From a virus: 36,761 nt of DNA. Location of the stretch: positions 1-36,761 of IMG/VR virus record IMGVR_UViG_3300006119_000029. The stretch is one strand, 5' to 3'. Under the pieces are notes generated by a model. That model did no database searches, was not told the DNA's origin, and worked only from the letters and a program-made list of their open reading frames with translations. A program made the position numbers and the translations under genes. This document shows positions 21,379 through 32,035 of the stretch, in pieces. Each line of letters starts with the position of its first letter. Position 1 is the first letter of the stretch.

Positions 21379-23225
21379 TAACGATCATCCTCAACCTGTG
21401 TTACTTGCCAAGTGGCTGCGCTACACATCCAAATATTTGTGCTGCTGACATTGCTTAATTCAATGGTGCTGACACGACTTTCGTTTTGATTAATCTGTGT
21501 CCAAGGGTAATTGGTGTCAATCTGCATTGTTACAGGCACACTATAAGCTGGGCTTGACCCCACGCTGAGTGCGCCTTCGACTGTGACACTGATGTTACCT
21601 GTTGATGGATACACAGGCAAACCTTTGCTGGTCAAGTTGACCACTTCGGGCAAGATACGATGCACAAAAATATGATTGTTATAATCAGGGGCAATACGAA
21701 TATTGTCTCTTCTGAACTGACTTGATATTGCTGTATTACCAACAAAACTATATCCTTGATCTTTCTGAACAATTTGAACATTGGCAGCACCTTGTGCATA
21801 GACTACGCAACGTGTGCTGGCAGCGGCCACGTTACTGGTATAAACGGGACTTTCAGTAGCAAATGTGGCCAATGAAACATCACGTGGAGCATTCCAGCAA
21901 TCCAAATCATATCTATAGCTCAACATCTTGTTGGGCACGCCATTTACAGCATCCGCCGTTGAATAATAGATCTCAATCTGATTCTTTTCAGTGTTGGTTT
22001 CCATATAGGTGCGGTCCGAATATTGCGGAGCCAACTGATCAAAGAACCAGTTCTTAACACGTTGGTTACCAATGCCTTTGAAACTTTGTCCATCAAAGAC
22101 CCAAATGTCACGTGCATCAAGCCCGTAGACTTTGTTGTCGGCAATGGCCCAACAGTTGCTACTTAACATACCACGACCTTTGCTGAACAAGCTGACACCT
22201 AAGATAGGTGCTGCTGTTGTTGAATAGTTGATTGGACTAAACACAACTGTGTCCCAATAGCTGCATAAGAAAAACTGTCCATTGCTGGGAAACGCATCTA
22301 CACAAGCACCACGTAAGGGAACTTCTAACTGGTTGGCCACGTTGGTCACAGTTGGAGTCCAAGTTGCTGGTGCTTGGTTAAGTCCAAATGCTTGACTCCA
22401 TTGCACAGTTACAGGATAATTGATGGTGTTATTGTTCAAGTCAACTGCTGTCAAGTTACCAGCAATCAAAATTGATCCCACGTTGGGAGTTGAATACATA
22501 CGCATCCAACCTGCACTAACGCTAATCCAGTTGGGATTGTAGTTCCAAGCATACAATGGAGCAACAGTGCCGCCATTGCCAGGATAAGCTGATCCAGGGC
22601 TGGCTGTGTAATTGATGGTTGATGTGGTTGAACTTACAACTGTGAATGTGCCATCATAGTAACTTGATCCAGTGCCACTGATAACAATCTTTTCGCCAGC
22701 AGCATATGGTGCCACAGCCAATGGTGTGCTCAATTGTATTTGTTGCGTGGTTGGATTGACGTAAACAATATTACCAATACTTTGTTGTAGCGTATTGCTA
22801 TACAAAGTCATTGTGGCATCACCATTTCCCCAAAACATTGGAGGATTGATACTATCATTAAAAAATGGCACTGTGCCATTCCACCATTCGGTAATGTTCA
22901 ATGCTTGGTTATATCCAGAGAATGTTCCGCCTGGCGGTGTAATGTCTGTCCAACCTGTGGCATCTTTTGCAGCCCACCAATGGCCTTCATCTGTGGCTAC
23001 AATGAACCAAAAGTTGCCATCTTCACGATAGCCACCTGATATGTAGTTGGGTGTGCCTGGCACGTGAGCAAAGAATGTTTGATCACCGCTGATACTGCGA
23101 ACTCCACGCACATCAGTTTCCACATTGAAACCAGCATTGTATTCTGTTGGGCCTAGTGCTGTGCTTGGAACATCCGGTGTAAAGCTCATATTGGCAAACG
23201 GAGTTCTAACTGATTTCATTGGCAT
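21378..23225 (-). CDS. Tail protein, P22 gp10-like packaged-DNA stabilisation type (615 aa)
   Basis: Start at ATG 23225 (MPMKSVRTPFANM), overlapping the upstream stop by one base (TAATG). The long beta-rich protein has recurring FxxW/WxxG segments (FWFIVATDEGHWWAAKD, FFLCSYWDTVVF, CWAIADNKVYGLDARDIWVFDGQ) typical of the beta-propeller fold of P22 gp10, which plugs the portal after packaging. Length and position between adaptor/fiber genes and ejection genes fit. Recognised by pattern, not search. Confidence 0.65.
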   Translation of the reverse strand: MPMKSVRTPFANMSFTPDVPSTALGPTEYNAGFNVETDVRGVRSISGDQTFFAHVPGTPNYISGGYREDGNFWFIVATDEGHWWAAKDATGWTDITPPGGTFSGYNQALNITEWWNGTVPFFNDSINPPMFWGNGDATMTLYSNTLQQSIGNIVYVNPTTQQIQLSTPLAVAPYAAGEKIVISGTGSSYYDGTFTVVSSTTSTINYTASPGSAYPGNGGTVAPLYAWNYNPNWISVSAGWMRMYSTPNVGSILIAGNLTAVDLNNNTINYPVTVQWSQAFGLNQAPATWTPTVTNVANQLEVPLRGACVDAFPSNGQFFLCSYWDTVVFSPINYSTTAAPILGVSLFSKGRGMLSSNCWAIADNKVYGLDARDIWVFDGQSFKGIGNQRVKNWFFDQLAPQYSDRTYMETNTEKNQIEIYYSTADAVNGVPNKMLSYRYDLDCWNAPRDVSLATFATESPVYTSNVAAASTRCVVYAQGAANVQIVQKDQGYSFVGNTAISSQFRRDNIRIAPDYNNHIFVHRILPEVVNLTSKGLPVYPSTGNISVTVEGALSVGSSPAYSVPVTMQIDTNYPWTQINQNESRVSTIELSNVSSTNIWMCSAATWQVTQVEDDR

Positions 23226-23569
23226 TATTCTGCATCCCAGGTTTGAGTTGATTCGTTCCAACGATATTTTTTACCATCAGTGGGCATTGGGGTTGGAGCT
23301 TCCCAGATCCAAGTTGATTGATTTAAATTCCAGCTATTGTAAGGCTTTGGAGGATAGAATACATCATTGACGGCGTCGTATGTGTATCCTATTCCAGCAT
23401 AGTTACCACGTAATGGTGTTCCACCTTGTGTGTGAACATTGGCTTGTGTGTTGTAACTGGTCTGTATCCAAGTGCCAGGACTGGTGTCACGGAAGGTTGT
23501 AAAAAAATCAGCGTCGGCTACGATTACTTTTACAACTCGACCATCTAAGACTTTTGCGTAATGACTCAT
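23225..23569 (-). CDS. Fiber-associated protein (114 aa) of the type found in cyanophages and pelagiphages
   Basis: ATG 23569 follows AAGGAATAAAA. MSHYAKVLDGRVVKVIVADADF, TSPGTWIQTSYNT and NYAGIGYTYDAVNDVFYPPKPY are segments I recall from small proteins next to fiber genes in aquatic cyanophages and pelagiphages. Probably a fiber assembly chaperone or tip cap. This is the best ecological clue in the genome. Confidence 0.75.
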   Translation of the reverse strand: MSHYAKVLDGRVVKVIVADADFFTTFRDTSPGTWIQTSYNTQANVHTQGGTPLRGNYAGIGYTYDAVNDVFYPPKPYNSWNLNQSTWIWEAPTPMPTDGKKYRWNESTQTWDAE

Positions 23570-23578
23570 TTTTATTCC

Positions 23579-26500
23579 TTATGCTGTATAGCTACCTGAG
23601 CTTGTAAATTTAATAATAGTGTTACTACCATTAGTTGTCACTGTTGGGCTACCAGTTGTAGTTCCAGTATATTTGCTGGTTGGCACTGACAAAATTACCA
23701 CGCCTGATCCACCATTATATCCACTACTACCGCTGCCGCCATATTCGCCAGCTCCACCACCACCGCCACCAGTGTTGGCAGATCCTGCAGATCCTGCACC
23801 ATATGATCCGCCATATTGGTTACCAGTAGCACCTGTTCCTCCACCACCAGTTCCGCCAGCACCACCTGCTGATCCTCCACCAACGCCGTTGCCGCCACCG
23901 CCACCGCCACCGCCACCGGCATAATAAACACTTGATCCAGTAATATTGGTGGCAAGACCCACGCCACCGGCACCACCATTAGTTGTTGATGAAGCACTAC
24001 CAACGGCTCCAGCACCACCGCCACCGCCGCCATTGCCCCAGGCGCCATTGTTTCCACTTACACCACCGGCATATCCTTGGCCACTTGTTCCGCTTCCAGG
24101 GGCAGTAGAATTACTAAAGTCTCCCATACCGCCACCAGAGCCGCCGTTGCCGCCACCATAAAAAATACCGCCAACTGCATCGCCACCACCACCGCCACCA
24201 CCAACTGAATCAATGGCAACTGCTGCAATGGTAGAGTCAGTTCCATTTACTGCTTGAGTAGATGTTATCTGTCCAGCTCCGCCAGCACCAACAACTATAG
24301 TATAAGTAGTGCCAGAATTTAATGTGACGTTACCTTCCAGATAACCACCGGCGCCGCCGCCGGCACCTTCACTTGTGCTACTTGATGATCCGCCACCGCC
24401 ACCACCACCAATTGATAGATACCAGGCATTGTAACTAGCTGGTGCTGGAGTGTATGTCTGACTAAAGTTTTTCCAAGCGGCATCAATAGCATCATACCAT
24501 TCAGGATTGCTTGTGTCTGAATTAAATCTCACAGTGCCAGGACTTGGATTTGATGGACGACTGCTGTTGCCGCCTATTGGTAATCCCAATCCACCTGTGT
24601 TAACACTCATATCAACTGTGTTGCTTGCAGCAGTAATGGTAGTGTTACCACTAACTGTTGACAAGTTACCACCAAAGTTTACTGTGCTGGTTGGCAAATA
24701 GCTGGCCACATTGGCATTGCTGTAGGTTGAACCACCACCTGTTGCAGCAGTTGTCATACTGGTGCCATCGCTAAACACAATGGCTTTGCCAGACCCAGGA
24801 GCCAACACAATATTGGCATTGGTTTGAATCAGGCTGTTGCTATCTTCGTTCAAGACAGCATAACGGTTTGTGATAGCACCACCACCGGCAGCGCCAGGAG
24901 CTGTTACCCAACCACTTGGAGTATGTAAACCAACAGCATTGGTAATTGCAACACTGTTTGATGCTGGACCAATTTGTGGCAAGAAACCACGTGCATAGAT
25001 CACGTTGGCAGTGTTGGTAGCGCCGTAAGTGGTCTGACTTTGAATCTGACCTGTTACCCCAGTAACATAGTTTACGTTGGCAACCAAGCCGCTACCAAGA
25101 GCAGTTCCTTCGGGTATGAGATACACAGTGCCAGTTACTGCACCAGCAGTGCCCAATGTTCCGTTACCGTATATGCTTAAAAAGTTTTGCTGTGTGGCCA
25201 CAGTAGTTTGCAATTGAGCCTGGCTACTGGCCCAACTGATACCATTCAAGTTAACTTCAAGAGTGTTTTCTGAATGACGATAACGGTCAGTGTTCTGCAT
25301 CACGTTGGCTGTTACTGGCCAAATGCTCTGATAGTTTAAGATACCATTGGTAAATCTTGTATTGGTAGTTTGATAGCTGGACTGTAGACCCACATTGCCC
25401 ACAGTTTGCATCAAGTAGCTGTTTTGGTTGATTAGACCGTTGACGGCCGTGCCAGCAGCTGGTTGCAATACTCCGTTTACATAAACTGGAGGATTGTTTT
25501 TAATGTTTTGCCACATTGGTGGCTGTGTGCCTGGATCGCTTTGTGGATAAGCATTGGCCAGGATACGACCGTTAACACTGTCAAACAGGGTTGATCCAGC
25601 CAGGTTGCCAGTGAATGCAATGCCGCTTGCACCTGTAGCTCCAGTAGCGCCTGTTGCACCTGTTGCTCCCACTGGTCCTGTAGCTCCAGCAGGTCCTGTG
25701 GCACCTGTAGCTCCAACGGGTCCAGTTGCGCCAGTAGGTCCTGTGGCTCCTGTTAGGCCAGTAGCTCCGGTTGCACCTACGTTACCTTGAATACCTGTAG
25801 CGCCAGTAGCACCTGTTGCGCCTGTAGGTCCTGTGGCTCCGGCTGGTCCAGTGGCTCCAGTGGCTCCCGTTGCACCTGTAGGTCCTGTTGCGCCTGTAGC
25901 GCCTGCTGGTCCTGTGATAGGAACACCAACGCTCCAAGCTAGTGTAACGTTGCTGGTTGATGCCCATTCAGGACTATTAAGTGCAACTGATACAATAGCA
26001 TTACCGCCAGCAATAAGCAAACCATTAGAAGTTCCTACTGGAAGACTTACTGAAGTCCAGTTAATAGCGTTTGAACTTGTGATTGCTGTGTTGGCCACTG
26101 AACCATAAGTTGAGAATAAACCATTACCAAATGCAATGGCGTGACTATCATTGGAAGTCTGAGAGATTGGCGCGTAGTATTCAGTCCAATTTGAACCATC
26201 ACTACTGATACAAACTGTTGAAGTTCCTGTGGCAACAAATATACCATTACCATATGCAACACTGTCATATTGATCGGCAGGAATAGTATTTGCAGCAGTC
26301 CAGGTGCTACCATCATATGAATAATAGATTGCAGTAGAACCTGAGTTATAACCAAGTGCAACAAAACGACCATTGCCATAAGCAACGTCAGTTAGATATC
26401 CAACTGGCATAGTTACGGTGGTCCAAGTAACGCCACCATCTGAACTGATTGCACTAGAAGTTGACCCAAACGCCAATGCAAATACTGTATTGTTTCCATC

Positions 26501-28096
26501 ACAGGCCAATGCAAAATATGAACCACCACCAGGGCTAGGAATACCGCTGGCCAGCGTCCAACTAGCGCCATTGTTTGTAGAATACATTGTGTAGGCTGAT
26601 GTGCCAGCAGCAATCAAACGACCATTGCCTGGAACATAAACAATATCTTTCCAAATTTTACCAAGGTTGGCTGCAAGACTATTGTTGGTCCAGGTGATAC
26701 CATTGCTACTGGTCCAGGCTGCATTGGTTCCACCTGACGGACTTGTAGTTACAATAACATAACTGCTGTTACCAAATCCAGTAGTAGTATAAGCACCACC
26801 TGTGCCTGGCAATGTCACGTTGGCAAAGTTTGTTGCTGTTGAAGTTTGAATGTAGACATTGCTACGATCAGTTGCTAGATATGTAAATCCTGGTGCTGAG
26901 TTAGCATAGTTGCCAATGTTGGCATAAGTGCCAATAGCATTGAATGTCAGACCCATACCAGTTGCGCCTGTAGCGCCAGTGGCTCCACTTGCACCTGTAG
27001 CACCCGCTGGACCTGTTGCGCCAGTAGCACCCGTTGGTCCAGTAGCTCCAGTTGCACCCGCTCCGGTAGCACCAGTTGCGCCAGTGGCCCCGGCAGGTCC
27101 TGTTGCGCCTGTTGGTCCTGTAGCTCCTGTAGCTCCTGTTGCTCCTGCACCTGTAGCTCCAGTTGCACCTGTGGCTCCAGCAACTCCTGATGCGCCTGTG
27201 GCACCTGTGGCTCCGGCAGGTCCTGTTGCGCCAGTAGCGCCAGTTGGTCCAGTTGCACCTTGAGGTCCTGTAGCACCTGTAGCACCAACGCCGCCAGAGA
27301 ATGGCTGACCGTTGGCCCATAGATAATGATTGCTAAAGAAGTTTGCTGCTGAAACATTACCTGCATAAGTTGGCAAGTAAGCAGCAACGTTGGCATTGCC
27401 ATAACTGCTGACAGTAAATGTAGCATTGGCATAGGCTTCAAATGCAGCCAGGTTGGCATTTGTGCTGTTGACCTGTGTTTGTAGCCCAGCAGTTTGTGCA
27501 GCCAAATTGATAATGCTAGTGCTGTTGTTTAGACTACCTGAGTAGTATGGCATATAGGCAGCAACGTTGGCATTGCCATATGCGTTAACTAAGTTAGCAC
27601 TGATGTATGGTTGGCCATTGGCCCAATAGAATCCATTTGTGCTGCTAATATTGCCAACACTAACGCTGCCAGCCAAATAGGCAGTAACGTTGGCGTTGCT
27701 ATAGGTAGTTCCTGTGGCAGTAATAGCAACGTTGGTAATGCTGGTCACTTGACCCTTCTGATTAACAACAACCTGTGCCACGTGTGTGCCATCACCATAG
27801 GTGCCAGCTGTAACGCCACTGTTGGCCAGTGTAGCTGTGATAGGTAACCCGGTAACGCCAAATGCAGTTACGTCACCAACAAGGTTAACAATAGGACTAA
27901 TGTTGCCACCACCTCCGCCACCTGATCCAACAAAGTTAGAAATGATTGTGGTGTTGTTGGTTAATGGATCCAAGGCAAAGTTAACATTGCCGTAGTTGTC
28001 CAACAGTGTCAATAACTGTTGGGCTGAAGTTAATACAGGTGTTGCACCGGTTGTGCCGTATAAACCTGTTGTATTGCTGACTGCAACGTTTGCCAT
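23579..28096 (-). CDS. Tail fiber with collagen-like, propeller-like and Gly-rich tip regions (1505 aa)
   Basis: ATG 28096 follows AAGGAAGCATAA. Order: an N-terminal virion-binding part with repeated Y-x-NANV-x-x-YL motifs (132, 173, 232, again near 1135); collagen-like Gly-x-y repeats, mostly GAT/GPT/GPA, at about 270-381; a 280-residue region with four to five GNGxFVAxG...SSDGxxWT repeats (440-720), like Asp-box propeller blades; a second collagen-like block (729-825); and from about 1228 a Gly-rich end with GGGGGGG and GGAGG runs like the adhesin tips of T-even-type phages. Likely the host-binding protein; the Gly-rich loops would set host range. Confidence 0.85.
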   Translation of the reverse strand: MANVAVSNTTGLYGTTGATPVLTSAQQLLTLLDNYGNVNFALDPLTNNTTIISNFVGSGGGGGGNISPIVNLVGDVTAFGVTGLPITATLANSGVTAGTYGDGTHVAQVVVNQKGQVTSITNVAITATGTTYSNANVTAYLAGSVSVGNISSTNGFYWANGQPYISANLVNAYGNANVAAYMPYYSGSLNNSTSIINLAAQTAGLQTQVNSTNANLAAFEAYANATFTVSSYGNANVAAYLPTYAGNVSAANFFSNHYLWANGQPFSGGVGATGATGPQGATGPTGATGATGPAGATGATGASGVAGATGATGATGAGATGATGATGPTGATGPAGATGATGATGAGATGATGPTGATGATGPAGATGASGATGATGATGMGLTFNAIGTYANIGNYANSAPGFTYLATDRSNVYIQTSTATNFANVTLPGTGGAYTTTGFGNSSYVIVTTSPSGGTNAAWTSSNGITWTNNSLAANLGKIWKDIVYVPGNGRLIAAGTSAYTMYSTNNGASWTLASGIPSPGGGSYFALACDGNNTVFALAFGSTSSAISSDGGVTWTTVTMPVGYLTDVAYGNGRFVALGYNSGSTAIYYSYDGSTWTAANTIPADQYDSVAYGNGIFVATGTSTVCISSDGSNWTEYYAPISQTSNDSHAIAFGNGLFSTYGSVANTAITSSNAINWTSVSLPVGTSNGLLIAGGNAIVSVALNSPEWASTSNVTLAWSVGVPITGPAGATGATGPTGATGATGATGPAGATGPTGATGATGATGIQGNVGATGATGLTGATGPTGATGPVGATGATGPAGATGPVGATGATGATGATGASGIAFTGNLAGSTLFDSVNGRILANAYPQSDPGTQPPMWQNIKNNPPVYVNGVLQPAAGTAVNGLINQNSYLMQTVGNVGLQSSYQTTNTRFTNGILNYQSIWPVTANVMQNTDRYRHSENTLEVNLNGISWASSQAQLQTTVATQQNFLSIYGNGTLGTAGAVTGTVYLIPEGTALGSGLVANVNYVTGVTGQIQSQTTYGATNTANVIYARGFLPQIGPASNSVAITNAVGLHTPSGWVTAPGAAGGGAITNRYAVLNEDSNSLIQTNANIVLAPGSGKAIVFSDGTSMTTAATGGGSTYSNANVASYLPTSTVNFGGNLSTVSGNTTITAASNTVDMSVNTGGLGLPIGGNSSRPSNPSPGTVRFNSDTSNPEWYDAIDAAWKNFSQTYTPAPASYNAWYLSIGGGGGGGSSSSTSEGAGGGAGGYLEGNVTLNSGTTYTIVVGAGGAGQITSTQAVNGTDSTIAAVAIDSVGGGGGGGDAVGGIFYGGGNGGSGGGMGDFSNSTAPGSGTSGQGYAGGVSGNNGAWGNGGGGGGAGAVGSASSTTNGGAGGVGLATNITGSSVYYAGGGGGGGGGNGVGGGSAGGAGGTGGGGTGATGNQYGGSYGAGSAGSANTGGGGGGAGEYGGSGSSGYNGGSGVVILSVPTSKYTGTTTGSPTVTTNGSNTIIKFTSSGSYTA
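25620..25920 (-). repeat. Collagen-like coding repeat, second block of the fiber
   Basis: Imperfect 9-bp repeats encoding Gly-Ala-Thr/Gly-Pro-Thr/Gly-Pro-Ala triplets. Synonymous codon differences keep exact repeats short. Confidence 0.85.
26955..27290 (-). repeat. Collagen-like coding repeat, first block of the fiber
   Basis: The same 9-bp-type repeat family as at 25620-25920. The two blocks are similar enough to recombine, which would shorten or swap the propeller-like region between them. Confidence 0.85.
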
Positions 28097-28109
28097 TTAT
28101 GCTTCCTTA

Positions 28110-28838
28110 TTATCTTGCTGTGTAGCGTTGATCTCTGCGTGGTTGAAAAATACTTGTCAATCGAGTATGTCCACCTGACCATTTGCCTTTGTTGTTCTGA
28201 TCTTCAACTGTGTTCCAGGCTTCAGTAAACTTAGCTGCCCAATAAGCAGCATCTTCAGCCATTTTGCGTTTTAGATAGTATTCGCGTAGTGTGCCATAGA
28301 TGTAACCTTCACTCCAAGTGCTCAGCACTACGTTATTTAATACTGTGCTACCATTAGACTCTAAACTGAACAACAGTGGCCAAGTGGTATAGTAATACAT
28401 ATTGATCTGTGCGCCTTCGCCTAGCTTGGGCAAGAACTCATACTTTTGTCCTACTTCACCAAACTTGCCACGATACACTTGTGGAATGTTTACAGGAGTC
28501 AAATACAAGTTTTGAATCATCTCTTGTGTAATGATGTCACGATCACCAATACGATCATAAACGATCCAAGGTCCAGCCAAGTTACCTGAGTTGCCAGGTT
28601 GTCCTTGGTTAAAGAACACAATGGGTTTGTTCATATCAGGTGGGATTGGCACTGAACCATATTGATCCGCAACACCAATTGTGGTATAAGGGTCAGTGCG
28701 TAGAGCTGGCAGTTCAATGTTACGCATTGAAAGTTCTGCTAGATAGATACACTGTTTAATTTCGGTATCGTTTGTGCTGCCAGTAAAGCTCTCAATATAT
28801 GAGACCAGTGCATTGGCGTCAGGGATCATCGTTGACAT
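28110..28838 (-). CDS. Head-tail adaptor, P22 gp4/phage adaptor-like (242 aa)
   Basis: Starts MSTMIPDANALVSYIESFTG, then helices EIKQCIYLAELSMRNI, and ends with YGTLREYYLKRKMAEDAAYWAAKFTEAW, a helical C-terminal pattern typical of adaptor proteins docked under the portal. ATG 28838 overlaps the upstream stop by one base (TAATG) behind AGGAAAAC. The role is inferred from length, pattern and location between capsid and fiber genes. Confidence 0.65.
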   Translation of the reverse strand: MSTMIPDANALVSYIESFTGSTNDTEIKQCIYLAELSMRNIELPALRTDPYTTIGVADQYGSVPIPPDMNKPIVFFNQGQPGNSGNLAGPWIVYDRIGDRDIITQEMIQNLYLTPVNIPQVYRGKFGEVGQKYEFLPKLGEGAQINMYYYTTWPLLFSLESNGSTVLNNVVLSTWSEGYIYGTLREYYLKRKMAEDAAYWAAKFTEAWNTVEDQNNKGKWSGGHTRLTSIFQPRRDQRYTAR

Positions 28839-29455
28839 TATTGTTTTCCTGCAAAGTTTGCGCCTTCAAAAAAGGCTTTTTGTCCAACTGCTGTGGGATA
28901 GGGCACTTCAATTGGTATTGGTAGTTTGCCGCCTGGGTAGCAGACAAAGTCATTGTATTCTTGTTGCACCACACGATAGAACTGTGCTTTCATACTCTTA
29001 TCGCGTTTGATTGTGTGCCAGCTTAGACCACCAAAGTATTTGTTACCAATATCTTGTGCAAGGATCTCTGGTAGTTCAATCCATTTGTAGCCAATAGTGC
29101 CATCTGGCATAAGTGGCGCTAGTGGATCCAAGTATCCAGCTTCTGCACGTTTGCGATATTCTTGGCACTGTTCGCGGATGTATTCTACGTTGAACTGTTC
29201 ACGTCGGATGTAGAACTTACCATCTTCGCGACCTGTTGTGGTCAGAATGTTTTTACTCTTGTTGTAATCGCTGCGTTTCCAATCACCTTTAAGGGTGTTG
29301 TATAACTTGTCGTTTTGTAGCAAGCGATCTGCAATTCCATTATCAGTTGTAACTAGTCCACCGCGGTCCATACGGAACTGATCTGCATTGTGTTCAGGAT
29401 CTTCGTCTCCAATGTAACTCTTGCGGTTACCAGCGTGGTCAAATTCATTATTCAT
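28838..29455 (-). CDS. Hypothetical 205-aa late protein, probably leaderless
   Basis: Mixed charged protein with many Asp/Glu/Lys/Tyr (REQFNVEYIREQCQEYRKRAE) and a hydrophobic C-terminal third. It lies between capsid and adaptor genes, behind the terminator at 29476-29494, with its own late-type element 5 nt before the ATG and no ribosome site. Possibly a head completion protein; no family recognised. Confidence 0.75.
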   Translation of the reverse strand: MNNEFDHAGNRKSYIGDEDPEHNADQFRMDRGGLVTTDNGIADRLLQNDKLYNTLKGDWKRSDYNKSKNILTTTGREDGKFYIRREQFNVEYIREQCQEYRKRAEAGYLDPLAPLMPDGTIGYKWIELPEILAQDIGNKYFGGLSWHTIKRDKSMKAQFYRVVQQEYNDFVCYPGGKLPIPIEVPYPTAVGQKAFFEGANFAGKQ

Positions 29456-29460
29456 ACTGT

Positions 29461-29467
29461 TATTTAG
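29461..29467 (-). promoter_or_regulatory. T4-late-like element CTAAATA, 5 nt before ATG 29455
   Basis: The minus strand reads CTAAATA-ACAGT-ATG, immediately after the terminator that follows the capsid gene. It restarts transcription for the adaptor and tail genes. Confidence 0.65.
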
Positions 29468-29475
29468 CGCAATGG

Positions 29476-29494
29476 AAAAGGGGCATATAGCCCC
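29476..29494 (-). terminator. Terminator after the major capsid gene
   Basis: The minus strand reads GGGGC-TATAT-GCCCC-TTTTCC, starting 28 nt after the capsid stop. Termination here would keep capsid mRNA in excess over downstream tail mRNA. Confidence 0.75.
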
Positions 29495-29521
29495 TCTTCC
29501 CGTTTACTACCGATCCCGAGA

Positions 29522-30838
29522 TCAGAACGATTGTGCGTCCCACGCATTGAGACGTTGGACGTATGCGCTTGCACGCAATTGGCCTTCGGCTCCGTAGTTG
29601 TTTGTAGAACCACCAGAAACACCAACGTATGTGCCGCTTGCAGAGATGTCGTGCAATACAGCAACACCAGCTGGGTTACGAACAATCAATGTTCCTTCTA
29701 GCAAGAACTGGTCAAGAGACGCATCAGCGTTCGAGAACACTTCGTTGTTAGGTCCTAGGTCACGCAAGCTACCCCATTGTAGAACTTCTTCGTTCAAGAA
29801 ATAGATTTGGTTGGAAGCACCAACTTGGTCCATAATCCAAGAATCGAAAATTTCGTATGTGTAGTTGAAGTCACCTTCGTATGTAGCGATAGTGTCACCA
29901 CGTTCGCTGTTCACACGGTTGATACCACGGCTTGTTGGCATTGTGTCGCTCAAGTGAGTGCGTAGACTTGTTGGGCAAACGATTGTGCGGATTTTAGCGT
30001 TGAAACGTTTTTCAGCAGTTGTAACCAATTGCTTATACAAGCTAGGTGCAAATTGTTGCAAGTTGCTTGTGTATTCATAGAAGCTGCTTCCTAGACCTTC
30101 ACCGTTGTTAGTGATGGTAGTAGAACCAGCTGCTGCTGCTGTTCCGCCGATTGTGAATGCGCTTGTTGCGCCTACTGCGTTGGCAGCAAAGCCCAATGTG
30201 TCGCTAGACTCAAAGTTATACAAGGTTGTAATTTGGTTGCTTGTAACAGCCAAGTTACCTGTGCCGTCACCAGCGTTAAAGCTGTGTGTGCCAGCGAAGC
30301 TGTTCAACGAACCCATACGACGACCAGTTTGGCTTGAACCAGTAACTTGTGTGTTACCAGAAACTGCTGTTCCGATGAAAGCAGCGCCGCTTTGTCCAGC
30401 GTATTTTGTGCCCACTTGGTCGTTACGAACCAATTGTGCTTCAACGTCAAACATCAATTCGATCAACTGTTTGACTTCTTGGTATGCTTGAGGATCGCCA
30501 CCAGATTGTTCCACTGCACGAGCAGTGCCAGTAGCACCAACTGTGGTTTGGAAAATTTGTGTGTAGTTACCCAAGTTAGCACGTTGGTTAGATTCAGCGT
30601 TGCCTGGACTAACTGTTGCACCTTCTTGCACAGCTTGAACAGCTGGTGCGCGGTAAACGTCATTGGTCCACAAAGGCAAAGTAGAAACTACTTTACGCTT
30701 TTTAGCCATACACATATTCAGAACGGGTGTGTCATCTTTGACACGGTTGGACACGTCTAAGTCCAAATCTTTTACGACGATATCTGTCTGGTAAGCACCT
30801 GTGCCGTTACCAATCGCCGAGGTTGTAATAGTTGCCAT
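29522..30838 (-). CDS. Major capsid protein, SU10/DUF5309-like (438 aa)
   Basis: The N-terminal region (SNRVKDDTPVLNMCMAKKRKV, then WTNDVYRAPAVQAVQEGA) and the C-terminal FNYTYEIFDSWIMDQVG...FLNEEVLQWGSLRDLG are typical of the DUF5309/SU10-type HK97-fold capsid protein. Length is usual. A central Gly/Ala/Thr/Ser-rich insertion (about 170-250) may form a surface loop. It lies directly after a scaffold-like gene, has the strong ribosome site TAGGAG and is followed by its own terminator. Confidence 0.88.
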   Translation of the reverse strand: MATITTSAIGNGTGAYQTDIVVKDLDLDVSNRVKDDTPVLNMCMAKKRKVVSTLPLWTNDVYRAPAVQAVQEGATVSPGNAESNQRANLGNYTQIFQTTVGATGTARAVEQSGGDPQAYQEVKQLIELMFDVEAQLVRNDQVGTKYAGQSGAAFIGTAVSGNTQVTGSSQTGRRMGSLNSFAGTHSFNAGDGTGNLAVTSNQITTLYNFESSDTLGFAANAVGATSAFTIGGTAAAAGSTTITNNGEGLGSSFYEYTSNLQQFAPSLYKQLVTTAEKRFNAKIRTIVCPTSLRTHLSDTMPTSRGINRVNSERGDTIATYEGDFNYTYEIFDSWIMDQVGASNQIYFLNEEVLQWGSLRDLGPNNEVFSNADASLDQFLLEGTLIVRNPAGVAVLHDISASGTYVGVSGGSTNNYGAEGQLRASAYVQRLNAWDAQSF

Positions 30839-30871
30839 TATAATCTCCTATATTAAGGCTTCAATTTGTAT

Positions 30872-32023
30872 TTAACGTCTTGCTGCTCGAATACCCTGTA
30901 GTCGGGCCACAAGTAAGTTATGTGCGGCTTTTTTATCACCGCTCCTCGCTTTTTCGCGAAGGCTTGATTCTTGGTCACGGTCTCCACTTGGTATGGCAGT
31001 TCCTGGTTTGCGGTTAGTCAGTGCGGCTAAACTGCCACCTGCTGACTTGGCCTTGGGACGGTCTCTATACTTCAATCCATCACGCAACAAACTTAAAATA
31101 TGTTCATCGCTTGAGATTAGATCAATGTTGTCAACACCTGGCACTAATTGCGCCTTGGCCCCACTCCAATCCTTAGATACTTTATCACGGATCTCGTTAT
31201 ACACATAACTGTTCTTCAACTCCTTGTCTTGAAAGTTCTTGCGATTGTTTTCAAGAATCTCGTTCACCTGGTTCTTACGAATTTGGTAGAACTGATCAAC
31301 GTTGGGTTTCAACTGATTGATTGTTGCACTCTGTTGTTGAATGTAACGTTCATTCTGTTGAATACTGGCTTGAATACGAGCTACTGTAGCTGCATCTGTT
31401 GCCTGTGCCAACTGTTGCTGGAAAGTTGCCTGATAGCTTTGTGTTTTCAAAATCTCGTCATAGGCTTTTTGTAGCTGAGGACGAACTGTAAACTCCATTG
31501 CCAATAAGAGTCCTTCGGTTTCCGAACGTTTGTTGTTTAAATATTCATCAAACTCGGCCCGCTCGACTTTTAATTGTCTAGCATCTTCGCTAATTGCTGC
31601 CCCTTGACCTAGAATGCTTGCTGCCTTTTTGGCGTCAATAACGACTTCTTTACCATTTCGCATAAACTTGAACTTGGCGTTCGGGTTTTCATTTGCGAAA
31701 TCGATAAAGTCTATCAACTCCTCTTTGGTCGAATCCGCTGTGCTTACCTCTTCAGGGGCTTGGGCTTCATCAACTGCATCTGCATCGTTGGCGTCTAGCG
31801 CATCAACTTCTGGCTCAGCGTTGTCATCGACAACTCCTTCTGGTGCCACAGGGGTTTCATCAGCCGCCGCTGGTGCTACACCTGTCTCAGTTGGGTTAGT
31901 AGCTGCTACCTGGTTACGCATTGCGGCCATTTTTGCTGCTATTGCATCTAATCCTGAACTGACTTCTTGGACAGGGACCGTCTCGGGAACGAGATTAGGT
32001 TTATCCTGGACTTGTATATCCAT
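30872..32023 (-). CDS. Putative scaffolding protein (383 aa)
   Basis: Acidic Ala/Glu/Asp/Val-rich N-terminus up to about 105, then a long coiled coil (about 130-275, Gln/Glu/Lys-rich) and a basic C-terminus ending ARLQGIRAARR. This acidic-coil-basic layout just before the capsid gene is characteristic of phage scaffolding proteins, which guide capsid assembly and then leave. AAAGGTAACAT precedes ATG 32023. No protease domain seen. Confidence 0.75.
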   Translation of the reverse strand: MDIQVQDKPNLVPETVPVQEVSSGLDAIAAKMAAMRNQVAATNPTETGVAPAAADETPVAPEGVVDDNAEPEVDALDANDADAVDEAQAPEEVSTADSTKEELIDFIDFANENPNAKFKFMRNGKEVVIDAKKAASILGQGAAISEDARQLKVERAEFDEYLNNKRSETEGLLLAMEFTVRPQLQKAYDEILKTQSYQATFQQQLAQATDAATVARIQASIQQNERYIQQQSATINQLKPNVDQFYQIRKNQVNEILENNRKNFQDKELKNSYVYNEIRDKVSKDWSGAKAQLVPGVDNIDLISSDEHILSLLRDGLKYRDRPKAKSAGGSLAALTNRKPGTAIPSGDRDQESSLREKARSGDKKAAHNLLVARLQGIRAARR

Positions 32024-32035
32024 ATGTTACCTTTC

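Noticed and set aside
25554-27263. Long plus-strand Pro/Ala/Val-rich ORFs opposite the fiber gene
   Set aside because: They are the complement of collagen-like Gly-Ala-Thr codons and simply lack stop codons for that reason.
23579-28096. CRISPR-like array because of short repeats
   Set aside because: Repeats are 9-bp coding triplets in frame with Gly-x-y, without spacers.
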